Assembly (NCBI GenBank): GCA_964058805.1
Contig: CAXKVV010002070.1
Location: 1 to 35,779 of the forward strand
Reading direction: 5' to 3'
From: Schoenoplectus triqueter
Lineage: Eukaryota; Streptophyta; Magnoliopsida; Poales; Cyperaceae
Length of the DNA: 35,779 nucleotides
In this document: piece by piece, positions 1 through 11,183 of the stretch
Layout of the letters: each line of letters begins with the position of its first letter
How positions within the stretch are numbered: the first letter of the stretch is position 1
Made by a program: the position numbers and the translations under genes
Notes under the pieces: model-generated
Told to the model about the DNA's origin: nothing
The model's database searches: none
Seen by the model: only the letters and a program-made list of their open reading frames with translations

Positions 1-34
1 CAAGAATCGCACTTGCTGTGAACTTTCCAATGTA
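1..34 (-). pseudogene. Partial duplicate of LAR exon 4
   Basis: The first 34 bases contain, on the minus strand, a 22-base exact copy of the start of LAR exon 4, coding IGKFTA (positions 13-34 here; original near 396-418). The sequence upstream of the match does not continue as AFFVAGSD and no clear splice acceptor precedes it. It may be a scrap of exon 4 or the edge of a tandem LAR copy to the left. Confidence 0.5.
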
Positions 35-235
35 CTTGTTTTCTAACTGACTTGTAATCGATTTTATCTGAACACAAATGTATTCCTCCACAGACCCAAG
101 AGAAAGGTGGAAAGGTGTTCTTGGTAGTTATTTGTGTTTGACAATGAAAGAGAAATACATACTCTAAATTCCTGATTTTGTCAATTTTCGCATAGGTGTA
201 TGAATCTCTTGCTCTGTACTGATTGTGAAAATTAC

Positions 236-2843
236 CTGCAGCCATGGCAAGCAAATCTGCTTCAGTTAAAGTGGTTCGTGGTAGGTTTCGGCCGATCTTA
301 CTCTCCCAGAGGGAGGCCATCTCATTCAAGCTGAGGAGGTTGTGTGCAGGACGAAAATGAACGGTCTTGTTCAACGCGCGCGGGTCATATGCTGCTCTTG
401 CTGTGAACTTTCCAATGTCACTACCCGCCACGAAAAATGCTAGTCATTTTGCCAGGAAAAAAAAACCATTTACTTATTATTTCTTTTAAAACAATGCAGT
501 AATTGTAGCATGCATTTTTTATATTTTATAAGACTTGAATTAATATGCACTGATATTCCACACTGGACCTCAACACGGAAAATAGTTTTTGAAACAATAG
601 GTAGTGTACCAGTATTGCTTATTAGTCATAGGCCTACTACTGAGGTTACCTGCAGCAGCTGGCCCTCATCCCAGCCATTTCATCCACATAAGCCCGTAAA
701 AGAGATCATATAGTTGTCCAGTGTATTGAATAAATGAGAACAATTCCATCCGGTTAATGATATATCAAGCAATTATGACCTATACCTGCCCAGCAAGGTT
801 ATATATAATTGAATTGTCGCAATCAACCTCAGATTCCTTCCAGTTCAGAACGTTGTTGTCTTGGCCATATTAATTAATGCTAGTTGGGGCTATAATTTAA
901 ACTGAACGATTGCTTTCATTTTGTAATTCCTGACCTCATTGGATTAGTTGTTTTGAAAGCAAAATAAATAGTACACAGTAAAATACAAGCATATTTCAAC
1001 CTTTAGTTTTCCAACGCAATTCCCAAGGGGATAAGAGTGATAAAACATGCATTCAGTTTAAAAACAATTTACGAAATTACTAGAAGAAAATAAATGAAAA
1101 TAAAAAATACTACTAGCAGGGGAGCAGCAATTAATTACTGAACTCAGAAAAACTCTTCCCAAGTTCCCAATGTGCATTATAACCATATGCCGCCCGTCAG
1201 TGTAATTTAATGGCATCATTGATTGTCATGTACTAATAAATGCAATTTCATGTGCATGTAATTAATATGTTTATAAATGAGATGCCTAAAATAAGGTCAA
1301 TGTGCAATCTATATATGGTCCCTCAATTGTACTTTCAACTAATGTTTCAACTTTAGGTTATTCTCATTAATTTGTTCATCCCCATAATAATTTAAGCTTT
1401 TTAAAAACAAACATTACTAGACACTACATATACGTACAGTATTAATTTGCCCCCACAAATTAACTAGCCACTAGCAGATTTGGTAGTTCGTATAAATATA
1501 CATGTTGATCAAACTTAGTTATATCCGATTTGTATAATCAAACAGATACAAATATTGACTGAGTTGTTTATCTCAATGTTGAATCCAAATTGCAGTTGTA
1601 ATTGGAAAATATTAAAAAAAAAGGAGGAAAAAAAAAGAACTATTACCTCTGACATTGCCATCACCATAGATCTGGAAATGATCGAGTGGTGGAGGCACCT
1701 CTGATGGATGTGTATTGTCGAAATACGGCCAACCCGCAATTGAGTTACAGCAAATGTATGTGTATGGGATACCTGCTGCCTCTATGGCACGTCGGACGCG
1801 CCTCTTCTCTTTGTAGAAACTCAGACCCGGCTCAACAGGGTTTGCCTTGTCTATGTCATGCCCAAACTCGGACGGCAAAAATCTCTATGAAAATGATTTT
1901 GAAAAAAGATACTGATTTACACATAATTTCTCACTCCTCTATTCTAATCAATTGCATATGAACCATTGGTCTTCTCCATTCTGGGAAGAAGATGGACATA
2001 TTTCGGTAATAAATACAGAACTGCATAAATTATAGTACCAAGCGCATTTGATTTTGTTCAGGGGTTTTAAAACGTCAAATAATATCCAAATTGGGTTTAT
2101 CCAATTTCGATTGGCAAGCATTTATATTCTACAAAATGTTTCAAATTTAGTAGCGTTGAATTTCAAAATAACCAAACGATCTGACTAACAGATTTCAATT
2201 AGATCAGTTGGTCTGAATCAGGATAGCATGGTATATATGCCTTTTACGTTGAACAGCAGATGATGCTTCAGTTCTGGTAATGAGCTACACATCATATCTG
2301 AAGGGAAACAGGAAAAAGAGGGGTAAAAACTGCCCCTAGAGCAAAAAGCCTTCAAAGAATAAGATGGTTGTACATCAGTGTAAAATTGCACAAACAAATT
2401 ATACATACCTTGACAGTACCCACTGCTTTGACAGCTTCTACGAGTGTTAGCTGATCAAGAATATTGGGGCCACCAAGCACTGATATCACCACTTCGATTC
2501 CATATTCCTTCAATTTTTGTTCCATGAACTCCTTTCCATTAACACGCCCCTGTTTTGAAACATACCAATAAAAAAATCAAAATCTTTACATAGAAAACAC
2601 ACGCACACGCAAAAACAAAGAAAGAATCAAAATTTTCAAGTTAATGACCTCTATAATGATGGCGCCTTTCTTGCGAAGCGCCTCAATAGTTGCGGCACGC
2701 AACAGGCATTTCCCTCCTGGACTTACCAGAACGTAGGTGGTGTGGCCACTGTCAAGACATGCGTTAGCAACAAACTGGCCTATGTACCCGGTGGCACCGA
2801 TCACCAGTGCCGGACCATTGATGTTCTCCAAAGCAACAGTCAT
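236..2843 (-). CDS. LAR: Leucoanthocyanidin reductase, exons 1-4 (3' end outside window)
   Basis: NADPH-dependent reductase of the NmrA/isoflavone-reductase-like (PCBER-PLR-LAR) family. It turns leucoanthocyanidins such as leucocyanidin into 2,3-trans-flavan-3-ols (catechin) for condensed tannins. Exons read on the minus strand: 2843-2649 (65 codons), 2549-2409 (47), 1884-1647 (79 plus 1 nt) and 439-236. All phases join and introns are GT-AG. Exon 1 starts MTV, as LARs do, and has the dinucleotide fold motif IGATGYIGQF (residues 15-24). Exon 3 carries the LAR hallmarks RFLPSEFGHD and ICCNSIAGWPY plus the EKRRVRR segment with the family's catalytic Lys. Exon 4 reads FVAGSDIGKFT through LNKTVHFRP to TEADLLAMAA. 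About 260 of the usual ~350 residues are visible; the exon with the THD motif is not in the window. Oddity: Ser41 replaces the Arg usually seen in V/A-R-P. The start is ATG 2843; the open frame extends upstream without another ATG. Confidence 0.9.
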
Positions 2844-2965
2844 AGTGCTTTGTGATTCTGGGCTTGGGTTTGCTTTTAGGCTTGTGGATTTTAGACTTAC
2901 AAACAAGAAAGGAAAGTGGGTTCTATCTCTCCTTCCACCTTTGTGGGAATATAGGAAGGAGAACG

Positions 2966-2974
2966 TATTTTATA
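2966..2974 (-). promoter_or_regulatory. TATA box of the LAR gene
   Basis: On the minus strand this reads TATAAAATA, preceded by a CT-rich stretch (CTCTCTC). It lies about 125 bases upstream of the LAR start codon, which would give a transcription start near 2935-2940 and a 5' leader of roughly 90-100 bases. A GTTAGTT sequence on the same strand at about 2997-3003 resembles MYB-binding sites of flavonoid genes. That second point is only a resemblance. Confidence 0.6.
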
Positions 2975-4213
2975 GAGAGAGGGATCCGGAGATATCAACT
3001 AACCCAGGTACTGAACCTTACAGTCAAGCGGCCACTGTAGTATACGCTATGTCAGACCTTTTGTTGCTGTTGTGGGGGTGAACTGGGGGATATTTCATTA
3101 TTATTATTTTTTGGTGACAGATGAGGTTAATTAGGCACTCATGCTCCTTCTTTATAGGAACTGAAGATATATATACTATTTATTTCCATGATTCCTCCTA
3201 TTTTGTTTCAGTAATAGTTGGATTTTATTTGTCGTCCAACTTTTGAATGGCCAATTTAGAGCTATCAATTTTGTGTCGGTCAGAATATACTATATGACCC
3301 TTGTGCTCTTATTGAGAACCCTGTAGTGAAATGGACAGATATATATAATACAATATATACTAGTATCTTATGGTAATGATTTTAAAAAATACAAAATTCA
3401 GATTTTTTTATGAAAAAAAATAAAAGGAAACAAAAAATAAATATAATTTAGCCATTAATAAATTTCAGTTATGAATATGGAATTAATGTAAAATAAATGC
3501 AGAATTGAGAGAAAAGTTGGTAACTAAAATTTAAGAAAATTGATATTCAGAATTAAGAGAAATTTAAAAGAAAAAATAAATTAAAGCAATTATATTCCTT
3601 TATTATGTTTTATATAACAATTAGAATTGAGAAAAAATTATAATCAACATAAATGATTATATGTATAGTAATATTATTTGAAGAATAACTCAATTTGATG
3701 GTTGATATTAGCTTTAAAAATTCAACAAAAAATCTAAATCATTGCAAAATCAAAATATTTAGATACTTAATAAAAAGTAGAGATAGCTTAATCGTTTCTT
3801 TATACAATGTTATAAAAGGTTCTATCAATTTTCACCTGGAGATATATGCAATTTTTTTTGCTGATGTAAATCTTTATGTGTAATGTTACAGTGCCTATTA
3901 TGCTTCCTACTTCACCCACTAATTTTACTGGATCTGGTTCTGTTATTCCGTATCTCGTCCTTTGTATTAAAAATCAACGCCCCTAATATATCTTGAAGAG
4001 AAAAAAAAATGAAAGAGAGGAGAAAGAAAAATAAATCAATCTGACTCATTTGTTTCTGATCCGAGAACCCTGTTATCCCTCTCGAGATAACGGGGGATCA
4101 GTTATCACTTCCATTACACCTGACTTTTATGATTTTAGTTTTTTGGAGATCCATTTATCCCATTTTTTATTTGCCAAGTAGTTGGAGCAGCAGATTGCCA
4201 AGTGGTTAGAGTT
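2975..4213. other. Intergenic, AT-rich; one stem-loop
   Basis: 5' flank of LAR. From about 3350 to 4000 it is dominated by A/T runs with no convincing coding frame. The only structured item is the stem-loop at 4057-4100. Confidence 0.6.
4057..4100. repeat. Stem-loop with GTTATC/GATAAC arms
   Basis: Arms CCCTGTTATC (4068-4077) and GATAACGGGG (4086-4095) pair at 9 of 10 positions around an 8-base loop. TGATCC (4057-4062) and GGATCA (4095-4100) sit outside as a further inverted pair. The role is unknown; it may be the relic of a tiny inverted-repeat element. Confidence 0.5.
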
Positions 4214-4230
4214 GTTGGGACTAGTGTATT

Positions 4231-4445
4231 AAAATCGGGACGGGTCGGGTCGGGTCGGAACGGGTTATGGCGGGTCGGCGGATTTTGACGGGACGGGTCA
4301 ACGGGTTACGGCGGGGCGGGGCGGGTTAGCACGGGTCTAATTCGGGGGGTTTAGCCACGACCCGTCCTAGACCCGTCAGTTTGGACGGATCGGCGGGTCG
4401 GGACGGGGTCCAACGCCAGGGCGGGTCGGGACAGGTCGGTGGGTC
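4231..4445. repeat. Left subterminal G-rich repeat array of the hAT element
   Basis: Many irregular copies of CGGGTC, CGGGAC and GCGGGTC on the plus strand, with a short reversed patch at about 4356-4378. The first 18 bases of G-runs (4237-4254) have four GGG tracts with 2-base spacers, the classic pattern for a G-quadruplex. Confidence 0.85.
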
Positions 4446-4549
4446 AAATTTTTTTTTTAATTCTGAAAAATCCAAATAAATTCTAAAAAATTCAAAAATA
4501 AACACTAAAAATATTAAAAATATATAAAAACTTATATTCTTGACCAATA

Positions 4550-4945
4550 AATTTTATTTTATTTATTTTGTCTTTTTTTAAAATTTAAAATAATCAAATA
4601 AATTATAAAAAATTATAAAACCGAAAATAATTATTGAAAAATTAAATGATATGACTTAAAATAAATTGAAATAAAATTTTAAATGATATAAAAAAATTAT
4701 TTTATTTTGTTGTCATTTTTTTTCAAAGTTCGAAAATAATCAACAAAAATTGAAATAAATTATAAAAAATTGAAAATAATTATTAAAAAATTAAATAAAA
4801 TCTTAAATGATATGACTTAAAATAAATTGAAATAAAATTTTAAATGATATAATAAAATTATTTTATTTTTTGTCATTTTTTTCAAAGTTCAAAAATAATC
4901 AAATAAAATTAAATAAATTTTAGAAAATTGAAAATAATTATAAAT
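4550..4945. repeat. AT-rich tandem repeat, about 160-bp unit, inside the hAT element
   Basis: A block containing ATGATATGACTTAAAATAAA, then a poly-A/T tract, TGTCATTTTTTT and CAAAGTTC, occurs at about 4645-4745 and again at about 4810-4905. A more diverged partial copy begins near 4550. It probably arose by internal duplication within the transposon. Confidence 0.65.
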
Positions 4946-5969
4946 AAAGTTGAACCAATATTCATGCACCTCATTGAAATAACGTTGAACCAATATAAAA
5001 ATGTTCATATATTGACTTAGACAATCATTTTAGAAAAAACAACTTCTGATTTAGACATTTATGGTCAAGACGATGTTGTTTTCTTAATCTTATTTGTACC
5101 TAAAAAGTGTTTATAGTTATCAAATGTATGAGATCAATATTATCATACTTTTGCTACATGTGTGGAGAAAACATGTTGTTTTGTTTCTACAACTCTCCAC
5201 TCGTAAAGGGAATTTTTGAATTCTTCGATTCTGGTAGGAGGAGGAGAGCATTAGTTACTAAAAATACTTGGTAACTGGGTTGTATGTAAATCCAACTGTT
5301 AGAATATTCCAAAATACCTTAGGGTTTATAAACGGAAAACAATGATACTGAATCCTAGCTTGTGCGTTAGTGATCATTTTCCAAATCGTTGTATCCTAGC
5401 TTGTGTGTCTAGGCTTTTACAATATAGTTGATGTTCAGTGTTTTTTCTTTGAAATTGTTTTCTTGAAATTTATTTGGAACCTGTTTTATTCTTTTTTTTT
5501 CAGTGTTCCTGGGAAGTTCATTAAAAACTTCTTCTTTTTTGAGATGATAGTTCAATAAAAATATGTGATAAGCTTTTGTTGACGCTCTTCGAGTATCAAT
5601 TTTGTTTCCTTCAGATTGAGCTATTAAATTATTAGTTGTAATATATAGTAAATTAAAACTTTATTAATTGTCACTTTTTTAATAATAAATTAATAAGTTA
5701 ACTTTTCATGGCTGAAGAAAAAATTCTTTGTGCATCTCCATTATTCAAGTATTATCGTTAGTTCAATGATTTTATTGAAGCTAGGGAACAAATACTATGT
5801 AATTTATAAATTCATGTACGTTAATCAATATATTACATTTGAGCTCTTATTACTAAAGCAGAGAAGAAAACACATTATTGTGCTATTATTAAATTCACAA
5901 GCCACTTATAATCTCTTGTCATATTGATTTTTCAATTTTTTTAATTTTTTTGAATTTTTTTGAATAACA

Positions 5970-6305
5970 GCGGGTTTAACGGGTCGGACGGGTTGTGTTG
6001 GACGGGTAAAGTGGGTCGGGTCGGACGGGTAAAGTGGGTTGGGTCGGACGGGTTTGATTCCCGGGTTTCCCGGGTTTTATTCCCGGATTTCCCGGGTCAG
6101 GTCGGGGCGGGTCAGGCACGGGTTATCCCGGATTTGGCGGGTCATGTCGGGTCTAGCACGGGTTTTTTTCAATTTTTTTTGCCCGCGCCCGTGCTAAACC
6201 CGCCGGTTCTAACGGGTCACGGGTCCGACGGATTTGAGCACGGGTCAGATCGAGGCGGGTCACGACCACGTATCGGACGAGTCGGGTCTAACCCGGTCGG
6301 GTTTT
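5970..6305. repeat. Right subterminal G-rich repeat array of the hAT element
   Basis: Dense CGGGT, CGGACGGGT and CCCGGGTT motifs. The G-rich strand is again the plus strand. A perfect 9-bp inverted pair TAGCACGGG (6154-6162) and CCCGTGCTA (6188-6196) forms a hairpin around a T-rich loop. Confidence 0.8.
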
Positions 6306-6325
6306 TCTAATACTCTAGTTGGGAC

Positions 6326-6389
6326 TTGGGAGTATCATAAGAGGCATTATATTCCTACGGGATTTTTCTCAAAAAAAAAATAAGAGGCG

Positions 6390-6444
<55 letters not shown>

Positions 6445-8280
6445 CTTGGATAACACGTGGAAAAGAGAAAAAAAAATAGAGGGAATGTAACGAGAAGAAA
6501 GGTGATCTGAGAGGACAAGAAAAATATTCCAGCCGCCGTGAGTCATTCAAAATTGATTCTTTGTTAGATAGATATCATCATCTTATCGTCAATCAGTGTA
6601 TATGGCTTCGTGTAGTAGCTGTGTATATTTTTATTTAAATATAAAAAATATTATATAATAATATATACGTTATTTTAATATGAAAAAGATTAATAAATAT
6701 AACATCAATTATATATATTATATCACATATAATTTATGTATAATTTCGAATGATTTTTCTCAATCTTTAATTCCCTTCCTTTTATATGATAAAAAAATGA
6801 AGAGGAATATAAATTAATGGACGTTATCGTGTTTGTCTAATTAGTCAAAATTAATATAAATCATTAGATGAACGATATTTTGGGATATAAAAAATTTGAA
6901 AGAAATGACCAAAAATAGACCTATACAATTTTTAGATGCTTTATATAATAGTATAGATTGACTAATATTGACAATGATTTTCCATATAAATTCAAAAAAA
7001 TCTTCAAACCAAACCATATAAAAATATATTTCAACTTATAGATTTGTGTTTCCAATTTTGCGTATGAAATATAAAACTCAATAAATTCATAACACTTTGA
7101 TCAAAATGAAGTGAAAAAAAATTGAGGTCATTTAAATGGAAATGACATGAATGAGATTAGATGATTTTAAACTGAAGTTTCGTGATAAAAAAAAATTAAT
7201 TTATCAAGAACTTATTTTAAGAGTTTGAATAGTAATTATAAAGTTTTATCTAATTATAAAATTATCATTGATCTTGGGTTTACAGCAGAAAAGATAACAG
7301 TAAAATAAAAATAAAGGACATGAAATTATTTATGATGAAGAGGAGAATTTAATTTTATACTCGTCGGAAGGGAAAACTCACTAATCGAGCAACCTCAGCC
7401 GGCTCCGTAGAGGAGAGAGTTGATAAAGGATAAGCTCGGCTTCGATTCCCATCCATATAAATGACCAAACTTAGAGTGTGATTTCCAAACACAATTGAAG
7501 AGAGATAATCGAGGCGATTGAAATCACGCTATCTTCTTCTCCCCTTCCAATCACAAAAGAGATGGGAATTTCATTTCCATTTCGCATTTTGCCCTTCGTG
7601 ACTTTGTAATGATCAAATGGGTAAATCTACAAATATGTAGATAAACTTTTTGTGAAGTTTTTTAATTTGTGGATAAATTTTTTTTAAGATTACGAAGCTA
7701 ATTAAACATTGTCAGTGCCCATTTTCAGAATCTTTCATTTTCTCCTATTCGAAATAAAAAGGGAAATCTTACATAATATAAAATAATTAAATGTTCTTCT
7801 ATGACTCAAAACTTTCAGCATAAGTTATAGTAGAATCAATCATCGTTCTTGATCTTCAACAATATATAACAGTACGATTCAAGTTGATTTCAATCCACAG
7901 AAAAAATTGAACTTATAAAATTTGTATTAAAAAAAACGTTGGTATGTGTTTCTAATTAAATGACTTAGATCGGTTATTTAAATCTTGAAAATGAATATCT
8001 CAAGTTGTTCGACAGGTAAATATATATATTTGCATAACACTATCATTCACTGGTCCAACTTCCTCTGGAACCGGAAATGGCAGGTGGTTGGTGCAAGCCT
8101 TTTCTTAGGATGGCCTTAATCTAGTTTCCATTTTTTTTAACATATATATAAGACCACAAGCAACATTTCAATCAGTCATCCACTTAGACGATTTTATCAG
8201 TCAATCTTATTTTTATTTATTTTTTTGTTGGGGGGGGGATGCCCACCTACCTAACTTTTTTTTTTACTTTCTAACTTTAC
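6326..8280. other. Intergenic, AT-rich; no gene seen
   Basis: No coding frame with recognisable content. A slightly more GC-rich stretch at 7370-7620 could be an old insertion, but I found no ends for it. Apart from the TA microsatellite at the left, nothing stands out. Confidence 0.5.
6392..6444. repeat. (TA)n microsatellite
   Basis: About 26 TA units with one interruption (TTTATA near 6431). The short open frames across it, rich in Tyr-Ile, are artefacts. Confidence 0.95.
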
Positions 8281-8878
8281 ACCATTTTGGCCGTTTATCC
8301 GACTTGTATTGTATCCGATAAGACGGGTATGGTTAAGATTTTATTTTTATTAGGTCATCGGATATGGATAAGGAAAAATTTTCGTTAACTTATCGGGTAT
8401 GGATATGGGTAAGGGGTTTTTGTTACACATTATCCATTGGGTAAATTATATAAATATATATATATATAGTTAAATATATATATATACAATTATTTTATAT
8501 TTTTTAATAAATATATACATAGTTAAATTATATAAATATATATAGTAATTAGTATATATTTTTTATGACAATTGACATGAAAAAATTATATTATTTTTGT
8601 TATATCTAAAATGTTAATTATTATTGTACTTTATTAGTATATTTATTTAATACTATTTATTTATCTAAATCATATAATTATTTTCATTGAATTATTTTTA
8701 TTTTTACTCGTTATCTACCGTTACCCGTTCGTTACCCAAAATTTTTAATTGGTAAGGGTAGTGTATGGGTAAAAAAAATTTTAATGGGTATGAGTAGGAT
8801 ATGAATAAAGAAAATTTTAATAGATATGAATACAAAAATACCTCCACCCGTACTCTATTTTTCCCATTAAAAGCCCTA
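8281..8878. mobile_element. hAT-like element with GGGTA-type subterminal repeats, left end unclear
   Basis: Both sides of an AT-rich core (8450-8700) carry repeats of the type GGGTATGG, ATGGGTAAGG and TTACCCGTT. The right end reads, on the minus strand, TAGGGCTTTTAATGGG, a good hAT-style terminus ending at 8878. The following 8 bases are ATTAATTG. I found no matching left terminus or duplicate near 8200-8300, so the left end is truncated or diverged. Confidence 0.5.
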
Positions 8879-8886
8879 ATTAATTG

Positions 8887-11183
8887 GTATGTGAATAGGG
8901 AAAACCAAGACACAAATTAAGGGCTACTTTGGGCAGCAGTAGCTTTTGTAAGAACACTCCTTCAAGCTTTTAGAGTCTTAATGACCGAATTACTCCTGAT
9001 TAATCTGATCTTTATTTGTATTTATATTTATAGAATGTATTCTGATATTTTTAATTAACCCACATTAATTAAAAAATATTTGTTTTCCGATAAACAATTA
9101 AGGAGAAAAGCTCTAAGATTACATGCATTTAGTATCTTTAGAAATGATGCATTTTTTTGCTATAAATTGCGTAGTGATACAATTATATATATTATACATA
9201 ATCAATGTACACATAAAATATATCTTATCTAGTAAATTCATACAAAATTTATTAGCGTTGTCAATTTGCAAAAATATTAACATAATTGCTTCACACTAAA
9301 AGAAAAGATATATCACATAGAAGTTAAAATCAAACTTGAAATAAAATTATTAATCTAAATTTAAAAGACAGCAATATATGTTGTCTTTATTAATCTTATT
9401 TAATTTTTAAGGATAAAAGAAAGGGAGATGGTGAGTGCTGGAGTACATATGGCATGTCTGCAAACGAATAAAAGAAAGGGAGATTGTGAGTACTGGAATC
9501 CATACAAACGAATTTAATTTCAAATTATTTAAAATTAAATCAAATTTGAACTAAATCAAACTCAAACTGAATTCAAACTCTAAACAAACTCAATTATTTT
9601 AAGTTTTATATTTATTTTCATATTATCATAAAGAGTTAAAATAATTAATATTTTATTAATTTTATATTGAAATTTTTAAAAATAAATTAATAATACCTTA
9701 GTAATTTTATAATGAAATAATTATATTATTACATATATTATTAACTAAATATTTAAAAATATATGCAAATAACTATATATCGAACTATTACGAATCGAAC
9801 TTGAACTAATTCATTAAAAAGTTATCGAATCAAATTTGAATCAAACTAACAAAAATAATATAACCGAACGAACTAAATTCGAGCTAAAATCGAATCAAAC
9901 ACCAAACAAATTACGATTATGAATTTTTCTCGCAGCCTTGATCACGAAACATTCTTTTTTTTTTTTGGGTTTCAAGCTTTGCTTGTAATAAAAAGGATAA
10001 TTGTTGACTACTTTGACCAAATCGGAAGTGTTTAGTTTCCAAAACAAACTATTTCTAGCATTCGTCTATATTGATGATTTTTTTTCGATCAGTTAAAATT
10101 TAAAAAAATAAAAATATTAATGATCAGTTCAATTCGTATCACATCAGTCTCGAGTTACTTCGCAAGTCATCACGTTTGGTTTTAAACAGCTATGAACAGA
10201 TTAATTAGATATTGATCTGTATTGGAGAGAAGAAGTGATACAGATGTATTCTGAATTATCGTTTTTCATTACAGTATTGGAGATTATTACGTTCTATTAA
10301 TAGGCAGAAGGTATGAGCTGTAAATAAAACAAAATCCCTAAAATCTAGTTAAATGATTATCTACCGAATATCTTGATTGACAGAATTATCTTTGAGCTGA
10401 TTGTTTCCAGTGTTGTGTGAAGTGGACATCTCCATTGGATTGGTTATTAAGCTAAAAAGGCTTCATTTTCATTTCTTTTTGAAGTTTCTTAAGATGAGTG
10501 TGTTTCTCAATATTATTATGATAAAAATTAATGTGAGAAAAAAAATTCATACGAGCCGCTAGGAACTTGATGAATTACCATGGCTACTAATGAACAAATT
10601 ATATTCAAATTAAATAATAAATGACTGTAACGAGGAAGTATGATTTTTTATTTTATACTTATTTGGAGATTTCGAAATGTTGGATCGGGCGCATTGAATA
10701 AGTTCTTGCAAATCACAAATCATTTTCATTATTCAGTTTATATTCTTATTAGCATGCTTTTAATTAACAACGAATTGACATGCTATACTTGATCTTATCA
10801 CAAAAGAAACAAAAATAACACGTTAGCCCATTTCTATATATTACTTTTTTTTCTATCTCATCTCTCATTGGGGAGGAGGATTTGCAATAAGAATTAATAA
10901 AAAAATGATGTCAAATGGTTCTGTGCTAAAAAGAATGTAAAACTAACTACATAAATTAGCACAATACATTTTCTTAGTGCTAAGCACTTCCTAAGAACGA
11001 TCTACAAAATCCAAATCATCAAAAAGAAAAGGGATAAGAAAACAAAAACAAGCACACATCCAAAAAACAATTAATTGAGATAGAGAAATGTGGATGCAAA
11101 ATAAAATATTAATAAAATCGAAAACAACTTGGAAGGTTCTTTCTTTCTTTTTTTGGAGGGGGGTTGAAGCTTTGAAGGTTTTG
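8887..11183. other. Intergenic, AT-rich, with repeat remnants
   Basis: No gene seen. From 9510 to 9930 there are many copies of motifs such as CAAATTTGAA, CGAACTAA and TCGAATCAAA on one strand, resembling the interior of a decayed hAT element, but no ends were found. The last few hundred bases would hold the 3' untranslated region of the DENND6 gene that ends at 11184. Confidence 0.45.
9411..9506 (+). repeat. Short tandem duplication, about 54-bp unit
   Basis: ATAAAAGAAAGGGAGATGGT, followed by GAGTGCTGGAGT, at 9413 recurs at 9467 with a few changes (GATTGTGAGTACTGGAAT). The second copy leads into the hAT-like AT-rich repeats. Function unknown. Confidence 0.6.

Larger units (their letters stand above)
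4222..6317. mobile_element. Non-autonomous hAT transposon, 2096 bp
   Basis: The element is flanked by a perfect 8-bp duplication GTTGGGAC (4214-4221 and 6318-6325), the size made by hAT transposases. Its ends are short imperfect inverted repeats: TAGTGTATTAAAA at the left and, on the minus strand, TAGAGTATTAGAAAA at the right. Both fit the hAT TAGNG terminus. About 220 bases inside the left end and 340 inside the right end are packed with CGGGTC/CGGACGGGT motifs typical of hAT subterminal transposase-binding repeats. The middle (4450-5960) is very AT-rich and shows no transposase reading frame, so the copy must depend on an enzyme made elsewhere. The long open frames across the G-rich ends are by-products of the repeats. 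Confidence 0.88.

Noticed and set aside
640..715. Exon-like sequence in LAR intron 3 ending GCTGCAG/GTAAC on the minus strand, like the end of exon 4
   Set aside because: The reading frames across it (for example AYVDEMAGM) do not match LAR, and exon 3 joins exon 4 in phase without it.
1686..1961. Plus-strand 91-codon frame
   Set aside because: Antisense to LAR exon 3.
5960..6310. 116-codon open frame, Gly/Val/Arg-rich
   Set aside because: It is a translation of the CGGGT-type subterminal repeats of the hAT element, with no real protein features.
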